Shown: positions 11,773 to 25,300 of the stretch, in pieces
How the letters are laid out: each line of letters starts with the position of its first letter
Position numbering within the stretch: position 1 is the first letter of the stretch
Source of the DNA: Neelides folsomi
Lineage: Eukaryota > Arthropoda > Collembola > Neelipleona > Neelidae
Assembly (NCBI GenBank): GCA_034687125.1
Contig: JAQGBZ010000312.1
Coordinates: 1 to 64,000 of the forward strand
Direction of reading: 5' to 3'
DNA: 64,000 nt
Notes under the pieces: generated by a model
Seen by the model: the letters and a program-made list of their open reading frames with translations, nothing else
Told to the model about the DNA's origin: nothing
Databases searched by the model: none
Translations under genes and position numbers: made by a program

Positions 11773-14700
11773 TTAATTTAATTTAATTACTTAATATCAA
11801 CATAAGTTAACTACAATTAACTACAGTTAATTTAGTTAGTTACAGTTAACTAAAGTTAACTACGGTTAACTACAGCAACTATTAGTTACTATTAAGTAAT
11901 TAAATATTAATCATTACATCGAATGCTTATTTAATGATTAAAATATTTGATTCTTTAAATATTTGATGATTAATTAAAAGTTAATTAATTATAATGTTAT
12001 TTATTTAATCTCGATTTGTTATTATTGAGCTGCGTTAGTGATCTCTTATTTATTATTTAAATGTGAAAATCCTATTTACTGACTTACGGTTTAAATACAA
12101 TTCCTACAGTTTAAATAGTTTTAATACTTAATTAAATGTACTTTATGTATTGTTAGAATGACATTTGTAAATTCCTGATAGAAAAGACTTAAAGTGAACT
12201 TTTGCAATTGAATTTAAAAGGCTTTCAATGATTATACGATTTACAATTTACAATGTAAAGTTTAGAATTTCCTATTTATACGAAGGTTGTGTACATAACT
12301 CATTGTCAATGATTACATTAAAAATATGTTAAGTTTAGATGTAAGTTGATGAACAATCTGATTGGGCAGAATTCCCAAAGTGAATTGAGTTGAAAACCAA
12401 CCAAGTGTTATTTAAACAACGTGTCAAATGGACAAAATCCATGTAAGTTTTAAATTAAAACTTTTAATTGTAGAATTTTAATAAATTGTAAAACGTTGTG
12501 AAGTGAAGCTTAAAGGTAAAATGTAACTTATAAAGAATCAATGAAATATTTATTTACAGTTTTTATTATCCAAATGTTACCATTATTATACCATTTAATT
12601 TATTTATTGGTAAAAGCTGCTTAAAAGCATTAATTGTGAAATTTTTAAAATTTCCCGCTAAATTCAAATATGGAGCAATAATTAAATTCAAAAATTAAAA
12701 TGGCACGGAATTCAAAATTGTATAACTGAAAAGACTATAAAAACTCAAAGGTTAATGATAGACCAATTGTCATATGGATAAAAAAGTCTATAGAATTGTA
12801 AAGAATTCCTTTGGACGTTTCAGGTAGTTGAGTTTTTTAGTTGTTTGTGCGGATGAGCAAATTGAAATTGTTATTAAAGTTGTAGTTGATAAATTGCTCC
12901 TTCGCGTGTTTGAATTAACGTTCTGTCTCCCATTCATTTATCAATTGAATTATGAGTTTGATACGCCGACACTCAAAGAATTCCTTTTTATCCAACCAAT
13001 TTATTCAATACAATTACTTATACAATTACAATACAATTACAATAGATTGTTAAAAAACCAAACTACAGTAAATCAATATTAAACATTACAAAAGCTCTTT
13101 AGATAAAAACCGCCTTTTTATTACCAAAATCCAATATTGTTGCTTGTCAACTAATAACACTATGTAGCCATAAGTACATACATCCGTTACCATAGCAATA
13201 ATTTAATTAACCAATCAGATTAATTTAAGTCATGATTCCTGATTGCATAAAAAGATTAATTCCCAAATTCTTCATTTTATTTCTATTATCAATTTATTAA
13301 TCTCAATATAATACTTATTTATTGTATGTAATTGTAATTAACATAAAGTACATATAGATTTAACCAGAATTGCACGAATATTATTTTGATAGGAATTTCA
13401 GCTGTGCAATTAAGCATATGATGTTAATTGAATTATAAAGGGTGACTTCGTGAGGTCGCATGGGCCGGTGTCGTTAGAAGTTGATAATTCACCTGTGCAT
13501 GAAAGTGATGGAATAATCCCAAGAGGAAATAAATAATATTATTCAAATGGCCGTGTGGGGATTAAAGGAGAACTCCAACCGATGTTTATCATTTTCATAA
13601 AACACACGAAATTCGAGAGGTTCAATTTGTTAAAGTGAACTTTCTCGTTCCCACTTTCCCAATTTAGATACATTTCACTGATTACATTACAATTCACCTG
13701 TAACATTACGATTTACATATACAGTACATTTTACATACACTGTTCTGTTTAATACATATATATTTATATGAACCATTCATATAGCATATAAATTTTATTA
13801 AGTATAGGATAAATTACGCTTGTACATTGTATAAATGAAACTACATGGTGCGGCATTTACAAACACGATTTCCTCATTTGCATATTTTTCCTATAATAAG
13901 TCTGATAAATATATCGGAAGTGGTTAATGGCACTATTTTGACATCCATTTCTTTTTAATATGACATGATGAACTTTTATAACTTTTTCAACCCTACAATT
14001 ATTTACCAAATTGTTACAAGAAATTACGTGTGCATTTCAGGATTGTTCCAACAGAGGTATTTTAAATATACAGAGACTTATAAAATCAACATAATCACTC
14101 TTGCACTAATTACCTTCTTGGTTTTTACTACTTTGGTCAAAATTAGCTTTTTATTTGAAATTCACTTTATAAATATATTGACTTGACATATCACGATATA
14201 ACATATATTTTATATCACATACATGTATTTTATAGATATTGTTCTCATACATATTTATGGTATATTATATTGTATAGGGATAATGTAAAGTTATAGAAGT
14301 CGTTTTGTATTAAATTGGATTTTTTTGATAATTGCCATCTCGTTTGTTGGTAGTTAGTAGATAGTTATTATTCTTATTATTCACCTTAGGAAGTAATTGT
14401 TCTTTTGAGATATCGGGAGATCCCAAACAGGTGCATGTGGAGCCGTTGAGTTTTTCGCAATCACGCTACGACGGCGGTCCCTCAATTCCCATTTATTATC
14501 TAAATACGTAACAAGGAGAGATCCCCACTTACGCGCACGTACTTCAAATACCAATCCAAATCATTACATAAACTACTCATACAACAATTCATACACGAAA
14601 CATATACAAATTCATACATATATTTATGGTATAAATATTACATATAAATTACAAGTTATAATTTATAAGAATTTATAGGAATTTCGCATGATTAACAAAT

Positions 14701-16700
14701 TACCAATTGACGATTACTTCAAATTAATAATTTAATTTATTTAATTGGATTAATCTTTACTTAAGTTACACACGTGTGTAAACAGCTATTTTATAAATAC
14801 CATTTAATTTCCGTTGTTCCCATACCAACTAATATTTAGATATGGAGCTGTTGCCATGACGACCTGTAAAAATATAAATAATATAGTTAAATATTTTGTT
14901 TCCATGTTAACCAAGGTATGAATTAAGTAAGATGATTAATTATAATTATAGTAAACGATGTGTAGACTCGCAGACGTTTGAACGTCTGGGAATCGCGAAA
15001 TCACAGGGAAGAAGCGAAGAGTGAGAAAATAATGGCGAATCATCAATTACGCATTTCCACACACAAATAAATAATAGTTCACGTCCATCAATTAGCATGG
15101 AAAATTCCCCGGATTCTCCCAATGGTTTAAATGGTTTGTGTAATTGTAAAACCATTGGTTCAAGTTCATAAACCCAAACTTATTTTTCCTATTTGTTCAA
15201 CTTATTAGTTTACACAGAACCTTATGAATTACTTGAAGGAATTTCAAGTCTGGGAACTGGGAGGAAATGACTGGCTGTGAAAATACGCGTAAAATAATAA
15301 CAGAGCCAATTAGAAACAATTAATTTCAAACCTCGTTATTATTATAAATATATTTTACCAACAGTTAAATATATTTGGTAAATACATACTTATATGTAAT
15401 GTAATATATATACTATATGGTATACATAAATATATTGTAATATCTGAATATATATCTAAATACACATATTTGCTCTCACAATTGAAAAATTTTACCATGG
15501 TACAATTTGGGTTTATTTGACGTAATTTCACGGTCGAGTTATTTGTTGTAGTTTAATTGAGGAGTCCATTGGTTGGATAAGTCTGAGCATGTGTTGTTAG
15601 GTGTGGATAAGGGTAGCAATTTAGTTTAATTGCACCCAGACCAACAACTCCGGCGGTTCTTTGGAAGAAGGAATGAAATGATTTCAAATCCGACGCCCCA
15701 ATGGGAGACCAACAATGGGCATTTGCGCCCAAGGGACTTCGGCCCAGGTCAGAAAAGCCACAGGTGTGAAAGGAAATGTAAGTACACACAACTCACTCTT
15801 TTCATTATTACGACCCTTTTTTTCAAATATTAATCCCAAACATCTTTAACAATAATCCTACTTAATACATTTAATACCATAACACCATAACACCATAAGG
15901 AATGAATTTGGAAAATTAAATTAACCGCCTTTTGAAATTTTTGAATTTTCCAGAACATTTTAGGCAAGTAATAGAGATAAAAACTTCGACAAATTAAATG
16001 GAGTAAATAAGCTTTTTTGAATCTTTTAAATATGCCGCATTTTTTTTAAATATTTGAACTAAGCGGCGTTTTTTAAATATTTGAGCGGCAAATAGGTAAT
16101 AATTTGATAAAAAAGATGAACCCGGTTTTTGTAATTAGTTTTTTAAACGGCTTTGGTTCGTGTTGCCGGTTGAGCTCGAGGGTTTAAAAGAGTTTTGAGG
16201 ATTTACGGGTTTACTAAATTGCGTTGACTTGTTTTAAAAAGGGAGCGAAGGGAGCCGCCGCAAGGGCCCACATTTCAAAACACACGTCGATGTCAAATCT
16301 TAATGGGTGGAGTTGGTGGAGCACCTGAGCTCAACTCCAAGTCGGCCCCCTTTATTCTCATTATTACCATCCAAGGGCCATTCATCTCTGGCTTCTTTTC
16401 ACTGCACTTGTCAAAGCTACCGATTATTCAATACCTGCAAATACCATTCAAACTCCGCGCCCAGCCGTTTCTAAAGAGACACTCCTTGAGAGATCCATAA
16501 GTACATAATAAATTATTTCAACTCACACTTAATCGCATTAAGATTCATGTTATAAGAAATCCAATCATAAATACTTTTATTACCAACACAACCAAACCAA
16601 TATTAAACTCCTATTTAACATCATAACTGTAGAATTGTACAAATATGTAGATTATATACACATGAATGTATTAATATATGTAAGTATGTACATAAAGTAA
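11773..16700. other. Gene-free region downstream of FoxB, part 1
   Basis: It starts with the FoxB 3' flank: a GTTAACTACA tandem repeat (about 11803-11885), then AT-rich sequence to 13.4 kb in which I see nothing. Islands with a G/T to C/A switch lie near 13,550, 15,650 and 16,300. An open stretch at 14409-14511 is discussed in findings. No exon can be supported. Confidence 0.5.
11803..11885. repeat. GTTAACTACA tandem repeat in FoxB 3' flank
   Basis: Six or more imperfect copies of a 10-12 bp unit (GTTAACTACA / AATTAACTAC) begin about 30 bp after the FoxB stop codon, so they are probably in the 3' UTR or just beyond. Confidence 0.7.
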
Positions 16701-18635
16701 CTATGGTAATTTTACAGTTGCTATGGAGACTATTACCAGCGCAGATTATATCTGTAGATATGGATATCTGTACAGATAGTTCCTATATGTATTTAATGTG
16801 TATTTATCTTGTTGCTATATTTATGTGGTTGCTATAGCTACTTAAGATTATTAGTATTTGTAAAGAATAATTTGTATAAATATGATCAAATTCCTGAGAA
16901 GATTTTCTTATCAAATTTTAATCTCTTTTGTGGAAAATGAATGAGGAAGATTTGAGATTTGAATCTGAAGAGGGAGATTTGAATGAGAATTTAAAGGCGG
17001 AGATTTAAAGAGGGAGATTTGATAGATTTTAAAATATACCTACTTACATAAATGTATGGTATGTATTTGTGTATTATGTATGCATGTATTGTATATTGTA
17101 TTTATATGAAGGGTGTGAAGAAGCGGCGTGTGATTTTGAGATTCCAAGTGATTGGAAGTGACTGGGGGGAGGGAAGTTGTTTGAACTTGGGTGAATTTAT
17201 TTGTTTCCCCGTCTGTTGTTGTTAATTACAAGAAGGATCATTCGGCAGAGTTTCAAAGGATCCCTCCACATCCACCTTGGCCCTTCCCCACATTCAACTC
17301 CCCATTAGAGATGCAAAGGAGGATTTGGAGTTTCTCCTCCCCTGTTTACTTTTTTTATTTTGATTTATGTCCCCGGCTCTCCCTTTCCACCTTACCCATT
17401 ATCATTATCATTATTATAAACCATTCTTCTCCAAGGGGTTAACCGATGAAAAACTCCCCCGCGACACCGACACTTTTTAAAAAATATTTTTCTTTACATT
17501 TCCATATTTTATATATTTTATACAATTTCTATATTTACATACTTATATGAATTATATGAGTTTCTGTAGCGGCAAAATTTAAAAAGAAGGGAGTTTGTGT
17601 ATTTGGTCTCATGATTCTGATGGAAGAAGGCGGAGATGTAAAGGACTGGTAAGGGGCAATAAATATTTAGACAGATAGAAATTCGACGTTGGCCCAAGAC
17701 GTTGTTTACTCCTTTAACAAGTTTGAATGTAAATGAACGTCCGCCCCCATTCACACTTCCCAACATTCCCAACCTCCTAGACCAAACTCCTTCTTTCATT
17801 TCTCCTATCACATTCCAACAAACGAACAATCAACTCAAAACAAGGGACGATCAACCTTTCAATTATTCACATTTTTTTAAACATTCGCGCGTAGGAGGAA
17901 AAACAATCCTTATTTATCCACCGCAATATTTAAATATTGCCAATATGACCAAAATCTCCAAAATCACCAAAACTTTTATCCAATATTAGTTTTATGGGAG
18001 AAATCTCATTAGACAATTTTTTAATTTTATTACTTTCTAAACATTAACATAAATTTATGTACTTAAATATTTACTGTTAAACATTTTAAATTCAAATACT
18101 CTGCTTGCAATTAACTAAATTTTATAAACCTTGCTAAACTAAAATTTTTAAAATGGCGCTAAAGTCAAGATTTTGAAAATAATAAAATAAATGGAGATGA
18201 AGTTTTAAGGAACAGCTGGCAAAGGTGTAAATATTGATACTATAGGGGTGTAATTTAGTTTATTTATTAGACTTTTCTCGTTTTGGGTTCTCGGGGTTTT
18301 GTTGGAGTGTTTGAGTATAAATGGAAGGTTTGTTTTAATTGGAAGTTCGTTGGGTGTAAAGGTGAGCACAAGAGGCGTCGTGGCATCTGCCATCATTTTA
18401 AACACCCTCCATCTCCACCAATAGGCCAAATGGAATCCTGAAACAATATTTGAAGACGATGCGGGGGAAATTACATTTAATTGTGTTATATAAGGGAAGG
18501 TGTGTTTGTGAAGGGCCTCCTCCATTATTTATGGCCATAATAAACTGGGAGGTTCGGAGATGACATATGCTCCGATTTAAATCTCCTATGATCATTATCC
18601 ATCCAAAGATACCCCCAAGGGCCGGCGACTTACAA

Positions 18636-18767
18636 TAACCATAGAAACCATATTAAATGTAACCATAGAAACCATATAAATATAACCATGGAAACCATAG
18701 AAATATAACCATAGTAACCATATTAAATATAACCATAGAAACCATATAAATGTAACCATGGTAACAA
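18636..18767. repeat. Tandem repeat of AACCATAGAAACCATAT units
   Basis: Five to six copies of a 22-30 bp unit carry (A)ACCAT(A/G)G(A/T)AACCAT followed by an AT spacer. The core is the same half-site family as the X-box-like palindromes seen elsewhere in the region, here locally amplified. Confidence 0.75.
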
Positions 18768-19321
18768 TACACTTGTAAATATAAGAAATATATTAAAGTG
18801 AAGAGTTGTAATATAAGAAAATATATGGTATGTGTAAATGTATTAGTATATTTATGATATGGGCAAGTGAATGTTTCGCCTCTGGTTTCACACTTTACGA
18901 TGGAGGTCGAAACACGTTTTTCCAAAGGTGTCGGAGAATAATTGTGGTTCGTATAATAGATTTGTTCCTCCCGTCTTATCTTTTAAAACATCTCCAGGAG
19001 TGATAGGGCCAGTGAACATATGGAACCCCTTTTTATATAACTAAAAACATAACTATTTACTTCTTCAATTTAATCATTACTGATTTATTGCAAATTAAAT
19101 CACATTTATATACACCCCAAATACAAAACATATATTTGATTAATATTTGAACATCCCGCGGGATCATAATAATTACATGTTCCATCACATGTTATAACCA
19201 TAACAAGAACAGATATAAGATATATATTTCAATTTTTTTAAAAATATACGCATGCAGTTGTACTTATGTAACTATGTATATTTTATATATGGTATATATT
19301 TAATGTATGAGTATGGTTTAA

Positions 19322-19370
19322 ATATATATATATACATATATGGTATATATATATATATATATATATAGTA
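19322..19370. repeat. TA dinucleotide microsatellite
   Basis: Runs of alternating TA, interrupted by CATATATGG, cover about 50 bp. Confidence 0.85.
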
Positions 19371-22300
19371 GTGTTAAAATGAAAATGATCGAGTTAAATT
19401 CTGGGTTTGAGTTGACAGTTATTAAGTGTTTTTATTCACTGTGAGAGTTTTTTTATAAGAATCAATTTCCTGCCTTGGATGATCCAAGTTTTCCAATGCG
19501 GATTTGGGTCGGTTTCCCAGGAAACGTCTCGTGAGGATTTTTGAAAGTTGAATGGGCGAAGGAGCGGAGTTGTTTGAGGATGTGTAAGAAAAGATTTCAT
19601 TGTGTTTTGAGGTATCACGGTTTAATTGGACCTCTTTGGAGGAATCGCCATGGGGACGACATCAAATATTTACTCAAGCTGTGCACAGAATTGCTCTCAA
19701 AATTACAACCAGTGTCATTTCAAATCATATCAAATCTCTCTGTAATTTAAAAAGGAGAGAACATTTAAATACATACATACAAACTACCCTGTATAGGTGG
19801 CTATATGTATTTACGTTGCTAGGGGAGTTGTATTTGAAAAACGTTTGTAGTTCAAAAAGTCCATTAACTTTTCTTTGTATAAAATTTTATTAACGTTTTT
19901 TACCAAGTTTTATTGTCCTTGTGGACTTGTAGGGTAATTGTAAAATTCAAACTTTCCCCGCCTCTGTTCAATGTTGAAGGAATTGGAGAACTTTTAAGTG
20001 GCGAAGGGAAGAATGAAGGAATTGTAAAATGGAAATGAGGAAATTCAAGTTTTGGGCCATTAATTAATAAATTGACTAAATAGTGTGAGTGTTTGCGCAT
20101 AAAATAGTATGGAATTAAGTTATTAACACAAAAAGTTTCATCACGTTCTCCAGACCTCCCAGATCAAATTATCCTTCAAAAGTTGTTAAACGTAAACTCG
20201 GGTCAACCAACTGATTTTTTACACAACAATGACTTTCTTATTGTTAAAATATTTAATATAATATTGTATCTAATATATTGTAATATATAAAATATACGGA
20301 ATTGATATGTAACTTTTTGCCAAAAACCACACGGCAAACATGAGTGTATAAAATGTGTAACTTTCTTTTGTCCACATGTCAAGTTGTATGTGGATTCGGT
20401 TCAATTCAAAATTGTTTCATATTTTCCTCCATAAAAAAATTTGCACGGGAAATGTTTGATATCTTTACAATAACACACATTCAAGTCCATTCAAGTGGTG
20501 ACAAGTTAAGTGAACTAGATAATGCCAATTCTGGCATATCAATTTCCCATCACCATGGCAATATTCTATTTGTTCAACATTCTATACACATGTGTATCTT
20601 AAATTTTCTTAAGAATGACATTGTGTGAACTTAAAGAAAATATTCTTTTTTCCCGGTTCTTTTTCAAAAGATTTTCTCTTGTGGGTAATTGACTCCCATT
20701 GTATGATATTTATAAAAATATTTTCTCATATGTGTACATATGTTACATATGTGATTTTGTATACACTCAATAGTTAATATTTAAGTATACCAACCATATA
20801 TGTATTGTATTCTTAAATTCATAAATTCATATATCCATATTGTTTCGTATTGAGACCGTTTTTTAAATGAGATTGTGGAGGGTCGTCAGGGAAACACTTA
20901 CAGATGATGATGGTTAACATTCATTTGTCATGGTTTAGGGGGATTTGGGCCGTGACGCTCTCAACACCTTTGAAGAAAAGTATAGAAAGTATATTAAAAT
21001 ACATTAAAGTATATGGGACCATTAAAGAGCTATATATTTATAAGAGTTATAAGACGCTATAAGTCACAAGTTGGCATAGAAACCATAAGTAGCTAATGGT
21101 AACCAAAAGTACGAAAGTAATAATATTAAGTATATTAACAATATTATACTTTAACTCATATGGGCTTGTATAGAAACTCTTATGGTTCTTTGAGTGGTGT
21201 GTTTTAACCCATGCTGGGAAAATGGGCCGGGTATTGTCCACCGGAAATTGAAGCTCGAGAGACAAAGCGGGCCAATGACGTTTTATCAAGAACTTGAAGA
21301 CAGTTGAAGATGGGAAGAAGAAGAAGAGTAATTCCTTCCTACACCCAGTCAAATATTTTATCTTACCCTTGGCCAATGTTTAATTTCATCCCCGCCACAG
21401 ACAATTTAAAATATAATTCACTTACTTCCACAGTTAAATTTACAGAGTTAAACTTACACTTTCAAAACTAAATTGACCTTATTTGGGTCATAAAAAATAA
21501 ATACATTTTATCACGTGATTCACATGGTATTTTATGAATTTTATTAAATGTGGGATATTTAAAATTTCTATGTAATGATTTTTGACTGAACATATTGGAG
21601 AAAATTTTTAAACTCAGGTTGTGGTTTTTTAGTGTTGTGTATTGATAGGGATATTTAAGGTAATTTTTTGCCCCAATTAGAAAGAGATGTCCGTGTTAAT
21701 TGTAAGGGATAAGTAATCTGCATATGATGGGGAGCTCGTGGATGTTTGAAAGGAGGGACGCTAATTGGGCGAGTGGTGAGAAGGCGGAGGTTTCTAATGA
21801 ACACATCACCTTCTCACTTAGGCAAATATTTGATCAACTATTTGAACCCTGGACAAGACACAAGAGGGAAATTTAAATCAAAATATTTATGCTAATCCCC
21901 AATTATCATCCACCTTCATTTAAATACAAATCCAACTGTCCAATCAAACAATAGACTTAAACAAACAATCAACTAAGATAAAAAGCTTAAAACATTAACA
22001 ATTAAAGAATGCTAAATAATTTATTTAAACATTCGACATAAAATAAAACAAAATTTACGTTAGATCTTTTATTAAAATTATATATATATTATTATTATTA
22101 TTTACTTCTATAATATAAGTTCTATAACTATGTAAAAGTATGTATCCTAATGTATGGATAATGTATGGATAAGATAAGCTATGGTAATAAAATGGAATAA
22201 TTATTTGATTAAAAATTGATTAATGAGGAATGGGCGAAGAATTGGAAAAGAATTTTCTATTAATTGTAAGTATAAGAATGTTGTGAGGAAGTTTTTAACT

Positions 22301-25300
22301 GTGTGTGCAGGTGTGTGTTGGTCCTAATCGGCCCTTGTGATGCGCAGGTGGGGCGTCGGGAAAGTCAAAGTCAAACATCCCGCCTTGTAAGGAGAAGGAG
22401 ATTGAGGGATAAGTGAATAAATCCATACAGACAGAGAGAACCATTGATTAATTGCAACTCAACTCAAAACACATTCATTTACATACCAAACACCCAACAT
22501 CCCTCATATTAAGAATATAATTCATATAATCCCACCACTATTCTTATATCGCACATTATATCCTCTCATATAATCCTCATTTCTATCATAGTTAAATTAT
22601 ATTTCTAACAAAATTTTAAATAAATATATTTTATTAGTATTATACACTATATATTTTATTAATATTATATACTATATATTTATTTTTATACACTATATAT
22701 ATTTTATTAGTCAATATATATTTTAAAATGTCCGTTTCCATAGTAATGGTCTGTTGCTATGGAAGTTAATTGTCTCCCACTCTGTTGGCATGGTAGTAAG
22801 GATTGTGAGTTTCCATGGTGGGTTTTGTTCCAAGGTGTTTGTGATGGTGTTTGTTGGGTGTGGAGTCTCCGTCGCCTTTCGGTGTGAAAATGATGGTTTA
22901 AGGGTCGGAGATCCCTTGAGGGCTTTTCGTTTCTTCCGTCGGCCTTTTTTCATCTCCATGGGGTGAAAGGGACGGAGGAAGGTAACCCCTAATTGGGATC
23001 AATTAGTGAAATTAACCTTCACATCCCCAACCCGAAACTACAACAGCGGGCAAACTCAACTACTTATTACTTTTACCCTTTACGCCAAGGATTAAACAAT
23101 ACTTTTTTATCAACAACGAGGGATATAATAACATTAGAAAAAATTGTATCAATTTCCTCTACTTACTATATCATGCGATATTGGTCATTATAAATCAAAT
23201 ATATTAAATATAACAAAAGTATCATATTCCTATATATACAATATATTCTTCTATATAATTTTTCTATAGGATACATTATATTGTGACTATAGATTAATAA
23301 GATTTTGATATAGAAGATATAATTTATATAATTGATATGGTAGATTCATTTATAGGAACTTCGTGTGTCCATCGTCCACCTGGCACAAGATCCGAATCAT
23401 CACAAAAAGTTTTTTTTATTCATAATTTCATCAACTCGTCAAAAGTGAACTGAAAATCACTCAATTTATAATAAAAAATGATAATTGTGTTAATTACTCC
23501 TTTTTGGGCATTTAAAAACTTCCGCTCTAAAACATGAGACCCAAAACGATCGTGGGGATTGTGATCTCATAAATTACATAATTTTGAATTTTACCGCTGG
23601 GGATTAAAATAATGATTATGATATCAATTCCTGATAATGTCAGTTTAAGGAGTTCAATTTATCCTTCAAATTACGCGTAATTTAAAACCCCCATTACATT
23701 CCAATGAGCTCAAGATTACTTATCAACGTATCAATAATTTGTCTTATGGGCAGATTATAGGCTTCTTATGGATCATAGGCGCGAGATATAGTCCAAATTC
23801 ACATAATTTTACATATACGCGAGATATAGACTATAGAAACATATAGTAGACTTTAGATACATATAGTAGACTATTGATACATAAGGAGATAAGAAAACAG
23901 ATATAGGTAAATACAGGGCGGGTTGTATAACTACATGGACTATCAAGGCGGCATTTGCGGATTTAAATTCTTTGTAGATGAATAATGTGAGGCTTTGGGA
24001 GCATCGGATGAGTGTGGTTTAACTAAAGGGAGATCAAAGGTGGTTGAAGATGAAGAATTTGCCGAGACACGCCGAATCCCAAATGGAATGAATAATTGAA
24101 TGGAGATTGAGGCGGATAATTTGAGTTGGGAACTTCTGAAGCGTCTACTTAACACCAATCACCGACAACATATCAACAATCTACGGCCATTACACCAAAC
24201 ACGTTCAAATCCTCCCCTTGCGACCGGCACTATCACCACATGTACAAAATATACATTTTATATAGTCATTATATTTAATATATTCATATTAGTATACTGT
24301 CTGTATTATATACATTTATACATCTGTATACATATCTGTACATATTATTATACATGTACATGGTACATATTTACATGTGAGTACGAGCACAAGATATTTA
24401 ATATACCTAGGTATGATTCATGTATGTATTAAGTGCATTATGTTCCCTTATCAATCCCGACTCCAATGATCCTCTTTTTTCCTATGAAGATGATGTTGAA
24501 GGCTCCTGTGTATAATTATGAAGCTCAAGACGCAGACCAAACTCTTCATCTGCAATTACTCACATCCTTCCTCACTCTCATCAATTTACAACGATTTTAT
24601 TGAAGGTTTAATTTAAATATTTATAATATTGCCGCTTCTCTTAATCGAATTTTTTTATTACTTAGCAATTATATTTAATTTATTTTACACACATTTACTT
24701 TTAGAAATTGCATTTAAATTTCATTTCAAAACTAATTGAAATTTGTTTCCTTGACAATTTTTAATAATTTTAAATTTTTTCCGCAAATTGAAATATTATT
24801 TTATTTTATATTTTTGTATTATATACAGATATTAAATAGTATTTTCTGTATATTATATTTTATATTATTACTTTTATATTAATAAATAAATAAATTTTTT
24901 AAATATTGTGGCTTTTTAATTATAAACAGAATGAAATGGCGGAGTTTTTTGAATTTTTAACATGGAGAATCTTAAGATGGTTTTATAGTGGAGAGAATGA
25001 CGTTTCGAGATTGTTGTTTTTGGTGCGAGTTGAATTTGATGGCGGTGTTTGGAGTTAATGAGATATTTCTATTTTAGGAAGTCCCGGGGAAATTCGAGGT
25101 GTAAAAGAGGAATGGGAATTGGCCCAGAACCCGTTTAATTAATTCCATCTCCCTCGCACCTCAACTTGGGAAATACGCCTTGTGTACACAAATTAAGATT
25201 TTTCACTCCTTATAAAGCTCCCTGCACTCAAACTCATAAAACATCTTTCGCTACGCCTTATAAATCCAACAATAATTGCTTTACATACATTATCTTTATT

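Larger units (their letters stand above)
16701..24600. other. Gene-free region, part 2: skew islands and AT linkers
   Basis: Islands with plus-strand G/T-rich left halves and C/A-rich right halves switch near 17,270, 17,720, 18,400, 18,550, 21,240, 21,780, 22,370 and 22,960. Linkers are AT-rich, with TATA/ATAC runs (for example 19,240-19,370 and 22,620-22,710). X-box-like motifs lie at 16717-16730 and around 22,735-22,770. Short open frames follow the islands but none shows a domain or a credible exon structure. Confidence 0.5.

Noticed and set aside
15630-15833. Open frame followed by a good donor (AAATGTAAGT)
   Set aside because: No convincing acceptor or partner exon and no recognisable protein; one donor-like site is expected by chance.
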